Source: Acidimicrobiia bacterium
GTDB lineage: Bacteria; Actinomycetota; Acidimicrobiia; Acidimicrobiales; Aldehydirespiratoraceae
DNA: 14,590 nt
Assembly (NCBI GenBank): GCA_022824605.1
Contig: JAJDZO010000254.1
Coordinates: 1 to 14,590 of the forward strand
Direction: 5' to 3'
A model generated the notes under the pieces. That model saw only the letters and a program-made list of their open reading frames with translations, did no database searches and was not told the origin of the DNA. How positions within the stretch are numbered: position 1 is the stretch's first letter; every line of letters begins with the position of its first letter. A program made the translations under genes and the position numbers. This document shows positions 7,495 through 14,590 of this stretch, piece by piece.

Positions 7495-9366
7495 TCAGCC
7501 GCCCGGGTGGAAGGCGGCGTGGACGTTCTCGGCTACTGCGTCGGGCAGCCAGTCCAGCGCCTTCAGCTCGTGCAACTCCGCTCGCTGGACGGCGCGCACG
7601 CCGCCGAGTTCCTTCGTGAGCCGGGCCTTGCGGACCGGTCCGAGGCCGGCGATGCCGTCGAGGGCCGATCCGGTCATGCGCTTGGCTCGCAGGGTGCGGT
7701 GGTAGGAGATGGCGAAGCGGTGGCTCTCGTCGCGGATGCGCTGGAGCATGTACAGGGCCTCGGACTGGCGCGGGATGCGCACCGGTGCCGACTGCGCGGG
7801 CACGAACACTTCTTCGAACTGCTTGGCCAGCGCGGCGGCCGGAATCTCCTCGTCCAGGCCCAGCTCTTCCAGCACCTGCACGGCCACTCCCAACTGCCCC
7901 TTGCCGCCGTCCACCAGCAGCAGCTGCGGCGGGTAGGAGAACCTTCCGTCTCGCTCGGCCACCGGACGGCGCCGCTGCTCCAGATAACCGCTCAAGCGCC
8001 TAGTCAGGACCTCATACATGGCCGCGAAGTCGTCGTTGCCCGCCACGGTGCGGATCTTGAAGCGCCGGTAGTCGGACTTCTTGGGCAGGCCGTCCTCGAG
8101 CACCACCATCGAGCCCACGTAGTCCTGCCCGGACAGGTGGCTCATGTCGTAGCACTCGATGCGCAGCGGGGCCTCGGCCAGCGCCAGGTGCTGCTGCAAC
8201 TCGTTGAGCGCTCGGGCCCGGCTGTTGTGGTCGGTGCTGCGCTTGAGCCGGTGCCGGGCGAAGGACTCCTCGGCGTTGCGGGTGACGGTGGCTTGCAGCG
8301 CCCGTTTCGGGCCTCGCTGCGGAACCCGGATCTCCACTCGTGAGCCCCGCATCTCGGTGAGCCATTCGGCGTAGAGGCCGGCCTCGGCGGGCGGTTCGGG
8401 GGCCAGCACCAGCTTCGGCCAACCCAGAGGGTTGTCGTCGAAGTAGAGCCGCTCCAACGCCCGGCTCACCAGCTCGGCACGGTCGAGGTCCTCGGCCTTG
8501 TCGATCATGAAGCCGCGGCGTCCCATCACCCGACCCCGGCGCACGAAGAACACCTGCACGGCGGCCTCCAGAGCGTCGTCCACCATGCCGATCACGTCGA
8601 AGTCCTCGTTGCGCGATCCCACCATCTGCTGGGTCTCGATCGCCTTGCGCACCGCGGCCAGGCGGTCCCGCAACCGGGCGGCCCGTTCGTAGTCCAGATC
8701 GTCGGCGGCGGCGGCCATCTCGGAGTTGAGCCGGTCGAGCACCGGGTCGCTGTCGCCCTCCAGGAAGCGCAGCAGCTCGGCCACCATGTCGGCGTAGTCG
8801 TCGGTGGACACCTCGCCCACGCACGGCCCCGAGCACTTCTCGATGTGGTACAGCAGGCAGGGCTTGCCCAGGCTGGCGTAGCGGCGGAACTTGCCGTCGG
8901 TGCAGGTGCGGATCGGGAACGTGCGCAACAGCAGATCGAGGGTGTCGCGGATGGCGTAGGCGTGGCCGTAGGGACCGAAATAGCGGTTGCCCTTGAGCCG
9001 CCGACCCCGCATCACCATGGCCCGAGGCCATTCGTCGCGCATGGTCACGCACAGGAACGGGTACGACTTGTCGTCGGTGTAGCGCACGTTGAAACGGGGT
9101 CGGTGGCGCTGGATCAGCGAGAACTCGAGCATCAGCGCCTCGACCTCGTTGTCCACCTGGATCCACTCCACCGACACGGCGGAGTCCACCATCTGGCGGG
9201 TGCGCAGCGGCAGATGCGAGCCGAAGTAGTTGCTGAGCCGGGAGCGCAGGCTCTTGGCCTTGCCGACGTAGACGACCCGGCCCTCGGCGTCGAGGAACTG
9301 ATACGACCCGGGCGCGTCGGGAATGGACCCGGCCTCGGGGCGCTTCAGCCGATCCTGTCTCAGCAC
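7495..9366 (-). CDS. uvrC: Excinuclease ABC subunit C
   Basis: UvrC joins the UvrB-DNA complex and makes the two incisions around a lesion in nucleotide excision repair. The 623 residues show every family domain: the GIY-YIG nuclease (about 18-95, with GSY at 20-22, VVYVGKA at 31-37 and the conserved glutamate segment NEVEALMLE at 73-81); four cysteines C155, C170, C178 and C182 at positions matching the Fe-S cysteines reported for E. coli UvrC; a UVR motif for UvrB binding (208-243); the RNase H-like nuclease with D407 (YDMSH), D486 (VDGG) and H549 (ESHRFA); and helix-hairpin-helix repeats (about 566-618). The start is GTG 9366 within GTGCTGA, where the uvrA stop TGA overlaps, so translation is coupled to uvrA. 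Length and motifs are normal and the gene appears intact. Confidence 0.97.
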   Translation of the reverse strand: MLRQDRLKRPEAGSIPDAPGSYQFLDAEGRVVYVGKAKSLRSRLSNYFGSHLPLRTRQMVDSAVSVEWIQVDNEVEALMLEFSLIQRHRPRFNVRYTDDKSYPFLCVTMRDEWPRAMVMRGRRLKGNRYFGPYGHAYAIRDTLDLLLRTFPIRTCTDGKFRRYASLGKPCLLYHIEKCSGPCVGEVSTDDYADMVAELLRFLEGDSDPVLDRLNSEMAAAADDLDYERAARLRDRLAAVRKAIETQQMVGSRNEDFDVIGMVDDALEAAVQVFFVRRGRVMGRRGFMIDKAEDLDRAELVSRALERLYFDDNPLGWPKLVLAPEPPAEAGLYAEWLTEMRGSRVEIRVPQRGPKRALQATVTRNAEESFARHRLKRSTDHNSRARALNELQQHLALAEAPLRIECYDMSHLSGQDYVGSMVVLEDGLPKKSDYRRFKIRTVAGNDDFAAMYEVLTRRLSGYLEQRRRPVAERDGRFSYPPQLLLVDGGKGQLGVAVQVLEELGLDEEIPAAALAKQFEEVFVPAQSAPVRIPRQSEALYMLQRIRDESHRFAISYHRTLRAKRMTGSALDGIAGLGPVRKARLTKELGGVRAVQRAELHELKALDWLPDAVAENVHAAFHPGG

Positions 9367-12347
9367 AGCAGGGAGCGCAGGTAGCGGCCGGTGTGGCTCT
9401 CGGGCACGTAGGCCACCTGCTCGGGGGTGCCCTCGGCCACGATTCGGCCCCCGCCGGAACCGCCCTCAGGGCCGAGGTCGATGATCCAGTCGGCCGTCTT
9501 CACCACGTCGAGGTTGTGCTCGATCACCACCACCGTGTTTCCGTTGTCCACCAGCCGGCCGAGAACGCCCAGCAGCTTGCGCACGTCCTCGAAATGCAGC
9601 CCGGTGGTGGGCTCGTCGAGGATGTACATGGTGTGCCCGGTCGAGCGTTTGGCCAGCTCGCTCGACAGCTTCACCCGCTGGGCCTCGCCGCCCGACAGCG
9701 TGGGCGCGGGCTGGCCCAGGCGCACATACCCGAGCCCCACATCCACCAGCGTGGCCATGTGGCGGGCGATGGCCGGCTGGTTGGCGAAGAACTCCAGCGC
9801 GTCGGCGCACGGCATCCCCAACACCTCGGCTATGTTGCGGCCCTTGAACGTCACCTCCAGGGTGTCGCGGTTGTAGCGCTCGCCCTTGCACACCTCGCAG
9901 GGCACGTACACGTCGGGCAGGAAGTGCATCTCGATGCGGATGGTGCCGTCGCCCCGGCAGGCCTCGCAGCGCCCGCCCTTCACGTTGAACGAGAACCGCC
10001 CCGGCAGGTAGCCCCGCACCCGGGACTCGGCGGTGTTGGCGAACAGCTTGCGCACATGGTCGAACACGCCGGTGTAGGTGGCCGGGTTGGACCGGGGCGT
10101 GCGGCCGATGGGCGACTGGTCGATGCAGATCACCTTGTCGAGCGCGCTCACCCCGTCGATGCGGGTGTGGCGACCGGGCGGGGTCTTGGAGCGGTAGATG
10201 TGCTGCATCAGCGCCCGGTGCAGGATCTCGTTGACCAGCGACGACTTGCCTGAGCCCGACACCCCGGTCACGCACACGAAACGCTGCAACGGGAAGGTCA
10301 CGTCGATGCCGGCCAGGTTGTTCTCCCTTGCGCCGCGGACCACCAGCTCGGTGCCGTCGCCTGTCCGGCGCTGCTGGGGCACGGCTATGGCCTTGCGGCC
10401 CGACAGGTACTGGCCGGTGACCGACTCCTCCCGAGCGAGCAGGCCCTCCAGCGGCCCGGAATGCACGACGGTGCCGCCGTGCTCGCCCGCGCCGGGGCCG
10501 ATGTCCACCACATGGTCGGCCACCCGGATGGTCTCCTCGTCGTGCTCGACGACCATCACGGTGTTGCCGAGGTCGCGCATGCGCACCAGCGTCTCGATCA
10601 GGCGACGGTTGTCTCGCTGGTGCAGCCCGATCGACGGCTCGTCGAGCACATACAGCACACCGACCAGCCCCGACCCGACCTGGCTGGCCAACCGGATCCG
10701 CTGGGCCTCGCCCCCGGCCAGGGTCGCCGCGCTGCGCGACAGGTTGAGGTAGTCGAGGCCCACATCAACCAGGAAGCCCAGCCGGGAGCGGATCTCCTTG
10801 AGCACCTGCTCGGCGATCATGGTGTCGCGGTCGTCGAGTCGCATCTCGGCGAGTGCCTTGGCCGCCTCCGCGATCGACATGGTGCACAGCTCGTCGATGT
10901 TGCGGCCGTCGACGGTGACGGCGAGGGCCAGAGGGTTGAGCCGGGCGCCGCCGCAGTCCGGGCACGGCACCTTGCGCATGTAGCCCTCGATGTTCTCGCG
11001 GGCGGACTCGCTCTCGGACTCGTCGTGGCGGCGCATCAGGTGCGGCACGATCCCCTCGAACCGGGCCTGATACACCCGGCGCCGACCGAAGCGGTTCTGG
11101 TAGCGGACCTGCACCCGGCCGGTGACGCCTTTGGCGTACAACAACATGTCGTGCTGACGAGCGGTGAGCCGGCGCCAGGGCACGTCGCGGGGAATGTCAT
11201 ATTCCTCGCAGACCGCCTGCAGCAGGCGCGGGTAGTAGCGCGAGCGGCTCTCGGCCCACGGCGTGATGGCGCCTGCGGCGACGGTGGCGTCGGGGTCGGG
11301 CACCACGAGTTGGGGGTCCACCTCGAACACGGTGCCCAGGCCGTCGCAGTGACCGCAGGCGCCGTAGGGCGAGTTGAACGAGAAGTTGCGAGGGGCGAGT
11401 TCCTCGAAGGACTTGCCGTCGGAGGGCCGGGCCAGATGCTGGCTGAACACGATCCGCTCGGACTGCTCGCTGATGTTGCCGGCGCTGGCGGTGTTGGCGG
11501 GACTGCCGGCACTGTCGGTGTCGACCGCACGACCGGCGCCGCCGGTGTTGGCAGCACTGCCGGTGCTGCCTTTGGCTTCGGCGAGCACCGGCCGAGGCAC
11601 GATCTCGATCTCGGCGATGCCGCCGGCGAGACGCAGCGCAGTCTCCACCGAGTCGGTCAGGCGTCGCTCCACACCGTCGCGCAGCACCAGCCGGTCGACC
11701 ACGACCGCGATGTCGTGCATCTCGTAGCGGGCCAGTTCCAGCCCGTCGGTGCCACCGGACAGGCCCGAGGCGCCCGCGAAGTCACCCAGTTCGATCAGTT
11801 CGCCGTCGACGATGGCCCGGGCGAAGCCCTGACCGGCCAGGTCGGCCAGCAGGGTGTCGTAGGTGCCCTTGCGGCCGCGCACCACCGGGGCCAGCACCTG
11901 GAAGCGGGTGTCGGGCTCCATCTCCAGGATCCGGTCGACGATCTGCTGGGGCGTCTGGCGGATCAGCCGCTCTCCGGTCTCGGGATCGTGGGGCACGCCG
12001 ATGCGGGCATACAGCAGCCGCAGGTAGTCGTAGACCTCGGTGACGGTGCCCACGGTGGAGCGGGGGTTGCGCGACGCGCTCTTCTGGTCGATGGAGATGG
12101 CCGGTGACAGCCCCTCGATGAAGTCGACGTCGGGCTTGTCCATCTGACCGAGGAACTGGCGGGCGTCGGCGGAGAGGGAGTCCACGTAGCGGCGCTGGCC
12201 TTCGGCGTAGATGGTGTCGAAGGCCAGCGAGCTCTTGCCGGATCCCGACAGCCCGGTGATCACGATGAGCTGGTCCCGGGGAAGGTCTAGGTGAACGTCC
12301 TTGAGGTTGTGCTCGCGCGCCCCCGATATCACCAGCCGCTCAGCCAC
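9360..12347 (-). CDS. uvrA: Excinuclease ABC subunit A
   Basis: DNA damage-recognition ATPase of nucleotide excision repair; a dimer loads UvrB at lesions. The 995-residue chain has two ABC ATPase halves: Walker A GLSGSGKSS (32-40) and GVSGSGKSS (695-703), signatures LAGGEAQR (543-550) and LSGGEAQR (884-891), Walker B with LDEP at 568-571 and 910-913. The C-terminal zinc module is complete (C794, C797, C817, C820) and CPDC is at 462-465. In the first zinc module the usual leading CxxC is replaced (R307, D310), while C331 and C334 remain. The chain is about 40 residues longer than usual owing to a repeat insertion (about 259-297). GTG 12347 has no Shine-Dalgarno but sits 6 bases after TAGAGT, so the mRNA is probably leaderless. 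A LexA-type box lies upstream. uvrC overlaps the 3' end. Confidence 0.98.
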   Translation of the reverse strand: MAERLVISGAREHNLKDVHLDLPRDQLIVITGLSGSGKSSLAFDTIYAEGQRRYVDSLSADARQFLGQMDKPDVDFIEGLSPAISIDQKSASRNPRSTVGTVTEVYDYLRLLYARIGVPHDPETGERLIRQTPQQIVDRILEMEPDTRFQVLAPVVRGRKGTYDTLLADLAGQGFARAIVDGELIELGDFAGASGLSGGTDGLELARYEMHDIAVVVDRLVLRDGVERRLTDSVETALRLAGGIAEIEIVPRPVLAEAKGSTGSAANTGGAGRAVDTDSAGSPANTASAGNISEQSERIVFSQHLARPSDGKSFEELAPRNFSFNSPYGACGHCDGLGTVFEVDPQLVVPDPDATVAAGAITPWAESRSRYYPRLLQAVCEEYDIPRDVPWRRLTARQHDMLLYAKGVTGRVQVRYQNRFGRRRVYQARFEGIVPHLMRRHDESESESARENIEGYMRKVPCPDCGGARLNPLALAVTVDGRNIDELCTMSIAEAAKALAEMRLDDRDTMIAEQVLKEIRSRLGFLVDVGLDYLNLSRSAATLAGGEAQRIRLASQVGSGLVGVLYVLDEPSIGLHQRDNRRLIETLVRMRDLGNTVMVVEHDEETIRVADHVVDIGPGAGEHGGTVVHSGPLEGLLAREESVTGQYLSGRKAIAVPQQRRTGDGTELVVRGARENNLAGIDVTFPLQRFVCVTGVSGSGKSSLVNEILHRALMQHIYRSKTPPGRHTRIDGVSALDKVICIDQSPIGRTPRSNPATYTGVFDHVRKLFANTAESRVRGYLPGRFSFNVKGGRCEACRGDGTIRIEMHFLPDVYVPCEVCKGERYNRDTLEVTFKGRNIAEVLGMPCADALEFFANQPAIARHMATLVDVGLGYVRLGQPAPTLSGGEAQRVKLSSELAKRSTGHTMYILDEPTTGLHFEDVRKLLGVLGRLVDNGNTVVVIEHNLDVVKTADWIIDLGPEGGSGGGRIVAEGTPEQVAYVPESHTGRYLRSLLC
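11487..11567. repeat. 27-bp tandem repeat, three degenerate units, inside uvrA
   Basis: Three adjacent 27-base units (11487-11513, 11514-11540, 11541-11567) are related: units 1 and 3 match at 22 of 27, units 2 and 3 at 19 of 27. The preceding 11460-11486 shares only the last third. Because 27 is a multiple of three, the frame is kept, giving nine-residue units STGSAANTG, GAGRAVDTD and SAGSPANTA in UvrA (residues 261-287). They sit in the segment before the first zinc module. Confidence 0.75.
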
Positions 12348-12353
12348 GCCCAG

Positions 12354-12359
12354 ACTCTA
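12354..12359 (-). promoter_or_regulatory. -10 element of the uvrA promoter (leaderless start)
   Basis: TAGAGT on the minus strand fits TAnnnT and ends exactly 6 bases before GTG 12347, the canonical distance to a transcription start. Together with the missing Shine-Dalgarno it points to a leaderless uvrA-uvrC mRNA. A TTGACG lies at 12370-12375 but only 10 bases upstream, too close to act as its -35. Confidence 0.5.
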
Positions 12360-12381
12360 GCCGCTACCGCGTCAAGCCCAG

Positions 12382-12395
12382 CGAACATACGTTCA
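12382..12395 (-). promoter_or_regulatory. SOS box (LexA operator) upstream of uvrA
   Basis: On the minus strand the 14 bases TGAACGTATGTTCG match the Gram-positive LexA consensus CGAACRNRYGTTYG at 13 of 14 positions, with perfect GAAC and GTTC half-sites. The site lies about 35-48 bases before the uvrA start, over the -35 region of the proposed promoter, which is a normal position for repression. UvrA is a classic SOS gene. The box is in the uvrA-PP2C intergenic region, downstream of the PP2C gene, so it can only serve uvrA-uvrC. Confidence 0.8.
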
Positions 12396-12445
12396 CATTC
12401 CCGTGCATTGCTTCGCAGGCGGCCCGACGACAGGCGCCGCGGCGA

Positions 12446-13291
12446 TCAGCGGCAGAGAGCTACCGCGATGGTGGCATTGTCGTTGATGCCTAGGTGTACG
12501 GCGCCGGACAGGATGCTGTTGGCGATGTCTTCGGCGGTTTCGGCTCCGGTGCCGCAGGCTGCTCCTATGCCCTCGCCGGGGGCGTCGTCGGTCAGCCAAC
12601 CGACGCCGTGGTGATGCACGTAGGGCTCCCAGGCTCCGTCGCTGGCGAGGATCACTGCGTCGGGCTGTGTGCCGGAACCGGACTCCCCGATGATCTCCAC
12701 TTCGACCGGCGTTGTGCCGATGCCGCCGTCGGTGGGCGGCATTCCCAGACAGGTCTCGATGCTGCCGCCGGGAACCCGGTGGGGCCGCCCGCACAGGAAG
12801 CCGCTGAAACCGTTGGGACCGGCGTTGGCCAGGAAGGGCAAGGTGTCGCCCATCCAGCCGATCAACAGGCCGCCGTCGGGGGTCCAGGCAGCCACGCACA
12901 GGGTGCTCATCGGGAACATGAACAGAGGCAGGTTCTTGTGCCGCATCTCGGGATCGTTGAGGGCCAGCACCCGCTCGTTGGCTTCGCCGAAGGCGACCGC
13001 CATCTCGTCGGCACCGGCGATCCGCGACGGCAGCCCCTCCACCGCCGCTTGGGCCGCCTCGTCGCCCCGAACGTGACCACCGAGCCCGTCGGCCACCGCG
13101 ATGACCCAGCTTCCGTCGTCTGGCGATATCACAGCCATCGACCGGTCCTCGTTCACTTCGCGAGGCCCGATGTCGCTCACCGCCGCCACCGACGCCTCCG
13201 ACGCCGACCACCGGGCGGGATCCTCCGACCGGCCAGCTCGCCCATCCACCCCGCTGGGTACGTCCCCATGTTCGTTCACGCCCGCGATCAT
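12446..13291 (-). CDS. PP2C-type Ser/Thr protein phosphatase
   Basis: Soluble metal-dependent protein phosphatase (PPM/PP2C family) that removes phosphate from Ser or Thr residues, normally opposing Hanks-type kinases. From ATG 13291 it has 281 residues. Family motifs appear in order: DIGPREVNEDRS (40-51), VADGLGGH (66-73), the GD pair in GWMGDTLPFL (145-154), LASDGAWE (215-222) and DNAT (271-274). The metal-binding aspartates D49, D68, D218 and D271 are all present, so it should be active. The open frame continues upstream to 13441, but GAGGGG 8 bases before ATG 13291 and the lack of PP2C similarity above it favour the shorter form. No membrane segment or sensor domain is seen, and no kinase or forkhead-associated protein lies in the window. 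It sits 98 bases upstream of uvrA, which has its own promoter. Confidence 0.88.
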   Translation of the reverse strand: MIAGVNEHGDVPSGVDGRAGRSEDPARWSASEASVAAVSDIGPREVNEDRSMAVISPDDGSWVIAVADGLGGHVRGDEAAQAAVEGLPSRIAGADEMAVAFGEANERVLALNDPEMRHKNLPLFMFPMSTLCVAAWTPDGGLLIGWMGDTLPFLANAGPNGFSGFLCGRPHRVPGGSIETCLGMPPTDGGIGTTPVEVEIIGESGSGTQPDAVILASDGAWEPYVHHHGVGWLTDDAPGEGIGAACGTGAETAEDIANSILSGAVHLGINDNATIAVALCR

Positions 13292-13600
13292 GCCACCAAC
13301 CCCTCGTCTCCGTGTTGATTTGCGTGTCCGTCCCTTGCGGGCTGAGTCGGCCCCACCGGTCCCGTTGCCGGTAGTGGTCAGAACGTCTAACGCATAGGCG
13401 AGGCGCTGGCGGCACGCCTTGATGGCCAGAAGGGAAATCACTAGTCACGGCGCGCCGGTGCGGGGTAGTGTGCGCGTCACCTCGGCGGTTGTGACTCCGG
13501 CCTGAGGCTTGCCGATGCCCGGCCCCCGCAGTGGCCCCGACCAGATGGCCGGACCCAGCCTGCGGGCACAAGCCGATCACTGATTTCTGAGGAGGACCTG
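13292..13600. other. Divergent intergenic region between the PP2C gene and the 147-residue gene
   Basis: These 309 bases separate two divergent genes and must hold both promoters. Several weak -10-like strings exist (for example TAGTGT at 13466-13471, plus) but none has a convincing partner, so no promoter is assigned. ACCGG and CCGGT (13355-13359, 13368-13372) form a small hairpin. Minus-strand frames cross this region, but they lack ribosome binding sites and family similarity. No RNA gene was recognised. Confidence 0.5.
13589..13595 (+). promoter_or_regulatory. Strong Shine-Dalgarno of the 147-residue gene
   Basis: GAGGAGG lies 5 bases before ATG 13601. It is the best ribosome binding site on the plus strand of this window and fixes the start of the downstream unknown gene. 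Confidence 0.8.
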
Positions 13601-14044
13601 ATGACGGGCGTGATTCCCTTTGGACGCGAGTCGTGGGTGGCGGTGAACTTGTACTCGATGCGCACCGACGGCCGACAGACCCTGACCCTTGACGGCGAAC
13701 CGGGGCCGGACTACAGCCCGGCAACGACGGTGGCCTACCTCGACCACAACGAGCACGGGCCCCACGAACTCGGCATCGGCGGAACGTTCTACCTCATCAA
13801 GACCAACACGCCCGCCCCGCCGGACCTGGTGTCAGCGCTGCTGGAGGCCCTCACCGCCCGTGGCCGCGGCCGCTGGCTGCGGGTCGTGCGCGAACCGATC
13901 CGCAAGCACACGCTGCGGCTCTGGGACGCCGACGGCCGGCTCCTCGACGATCAGCGGCCAACGTGCTTCTGCGGTGGCGGCATCGCAGTCGATCCCATCG
14001 CCGTGATGTGCTGGTCCGGCGCGCACATCTACGAAGCAGCCTGA
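13601..14044 (+). CDS. Protein of unknown function, 147 residues
   Basis: I do not recognise this protein. It begins at ATG 13601 behind a GAGGAGG site, has strong third-position G/C and runs to TGA 14042-14044, all typical of a real gene. The sequence is soluble, without signal peptide or membrane segment. The first half is rich in Asp, Gly, Thr and Tyr (for example PGPDYSPATT, 34-43) and looks beta-rich; the middle holds a basic stretch (about 86-103). Near the C-terminus are three cysteines in TCFCGGG and VMCW (C122, C124, C136), which could bind a metal or form disulfides. It is the only plus-strand gene between uvrB and rapZ and stands apart from the repair genes, so context says little about its role. 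Confidence 0.75.
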   Translation: MTGVIPFGRESWVAVNLYSMRTDGRQTLTLDGEPGPDYSPATTVAYLDHNEHGPHELGIGGTFYLIKTNTPAPPDLVSALLEALTARGRGRWLRVVREPIRKHTLRLWDADGRLLDDQRPTCFCGGGIAVDPIAVMCWSGAHIYEAA

Positions 14045-14080
14045 CATCCGACGTTCAATAATCCACATATGGCACATTGA

Positions 14081-14096
14081 CCCACCCCTTTGTGGG
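14081..14096 (+). terminator. Small hairpin after the 147-residue gene
   Basis: CCCAC (14081-14085) pairs perfectly with GTGGG (14092-14096) around CCCTTT, with flanking ATGG (14069-14072) and CCAT (14097-14100) able to add an outer stem across a bulge. It starts 37 bases after the stop codon, between convergent genes. No T-tract follows. The rest of 14045-14200 shows only a 10-base palindrome, GGACTAGTCC at 14143-14152. Confidence 0.3.
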
Positions 14097-14200
14097 CCAT
14101 CAGAACTAGACCAGCAACGCGCAATCGTCGCTCCGTCGGAAGGGACTAGTCCGGCTTACGAGGGATCGTCGGACGGGGCGTCACCGAGCGCTGCAGCGGG

Positions 14201-14590
14201 TCAGCCTCGGATCTCGGCTAGCTCTTGGCGGAGGTCCTTGATCTCGTCGCGCAGTCTGGCGGCGTACTCGAAGCGGAGGTCGGCGGCGGCTTCGCGCATC
14301 TCTTCGTCGAGGGTGCGGATCAGGCGCTCCAGTTCGGTGTCGGGCAGCTCTCCCAGGTCGGGGCCGTCGCGTCGCCTGCGGGCCGCGGCCAGGCCCCCGC
14401 CCGATTCGCCGCCCACATCGCCTCCGGGCACCGGCACACCCTCACGGTCGGGGCGGATCATGGCCAGGATGTCGGTCACCGCCTTGCGGATGGTGGTCGG
14501 ATCGATGCCGTGGGCCTCGTTGTGGGCCTCCTGAAGGCCCCGGCGCCGCATTGTCTCGGAGATGGCCCGCCGCATGGAGTCGGTGACCAC
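14201..14590 (-). CDS. uvrB: Excinuclease ABC subunit B, C-terminal end (partial)
   Basis: UvrB is the helicase-like subunit that UvrA loads on damaged DNA and that recruits UvrC. Only the last 129 codons are in the window; the frame is open at the right edge. The first residues VTDSMRRAISETMRRR and the following NEAHGIDPTTIRKA correspond to the conserved end of the UvrB helicase core. A Gly/Pro/Arg-rich linker (about 50-82) leads to the C-terminal UVR motif (about 84-127: ELERLIRTLDEEMREAAADL then FEYAARLRDEI), which binds the matching UVR motif in UvrC. The stop is TGA 14201-14203. Start, promoter and any SOS box are outside the window. Its closeness to uvrA and uvrC follows the actinobacterial pattern, with fewer genes in between. 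Confidence 0.95.
   Translation of the reverse strand: MVTDSMRRAISETMRRRGLQEAHNEAHGIDPTTIRKAVTDILAMIRPDREGVPVPGGDVGGESGGGLAAARRRRDGPDLGELPDTELERLIRTLDEEMREAAADLRFEYAARLRDEIKDLRQELAEIRG

Noticed and set aside
8012..9166. 384-codon minus-strand frame within uvrC
   Set aside because: Shifted frame of uvrC, which is itself complete with all domains.
11460..11573. CRISPR-like array in uvrA
   Set aside because: The 27-base units are directly adjacent with no spacers, degenerate, and in frame inside a coding gene.
10461..12107. 548-codon plus-strand open frame opposite uvrA
   Set aside because: Antisense shadow of uvrA; composition is His/Gly/Val/Gln-rich and no ribosome binding site or motif is seen.
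13292..13441. 50-codon N-terminal extension of the PP2C protein
   Set aside because: A Shine-Dalgarno-like GAGGGG precedes ATG 13291 and the extension has no PP2C similarity.
12393..13724. 443-codon minus-strand frame overlapping the PP2C gene
   Set aside because: Wrong frame of the PP2C gene; arginine-rich low-complexity translation, whereas the PP2C frame has every family motif.

Overview
The window looks like chromosome from a high-GC Actinomycetota bacterium. The signs are strong G/C at third codon positions, frequent GTG starts, several starts placed at leaderless-promoter distance from a TAnnnT -10 box, an actinobacterial-type RapZ P-loop (GRS instead of GKS), and a gene neighbourhood (uvrB, uvrA, uvrC, rapZ, gap, pgk) that is a known syntenic block in Streptomyces and Mycobacterium. 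The compact 380-residue PGK and the altered order suggest a lineage such as Acidimicrobiia, but that placement is an inference.

Layout from left to right. A possible partial CDS (tpiA expected) runs off the left edge on the minus strand, followed upstream by pgk and gap, which form a minus-strand glycolytic operon. rapZ (+) diverges from gap across 53 bases that hold two -10 boxes facing opposite ways. A hairpin separates rapZ from the convergent 1313-residue HyuA-HyuB fusion (hydantoinase/5-oxoprolinase family, minus). Just upstream of that gene lies a 39-codon stub of a short-chain dehydrogenase with a strong Shine-Dalgarno, ending two bases before the hydantoinase start. Then come uvrC and uvrA (minus, overlapping by 7 bases), with a near-consensus SOS (LexA) box upstream of uvrA, a PP2C-type phosphatase (minus), a 147-residue protein of unknown function (+) with a strong ribosome binding site, and the C-terminal end of uvrB (minus) at the right edge.

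Functionally the window holds two core modules: nucleotide excision repair (UvrA, UvrB, UvrC within about 7 kb, with uvrA-uvrC probably SOS-controlled) and lower glycolysis (GAPDH, PGK, perhaps TPI). RapZ, a nucleotide-binding regulator, sits beside the latter. Compared with the usual actinobacterial order (uvrC-rapZ-yvcK-whiA-gap-pgk-tpiA, one strand), rapZ is inverted, yvcK and whiA are absent, and the hydantoinase with its SDR stub occupies the uvrC-rapZ junction.

I do not see a new defence or mobile system. The points most worth following are the rearranged synteny, the SDR stub used as a possible leader cistron, repeat-built in-frame insertions in two otherwise conserved proteins (one in UvrA, two in the hydantoinase), and the compact leaderless promoter arrangement. 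No tRNA, rRNA, CRISPR array, transposase or insertion sequence was recognised.
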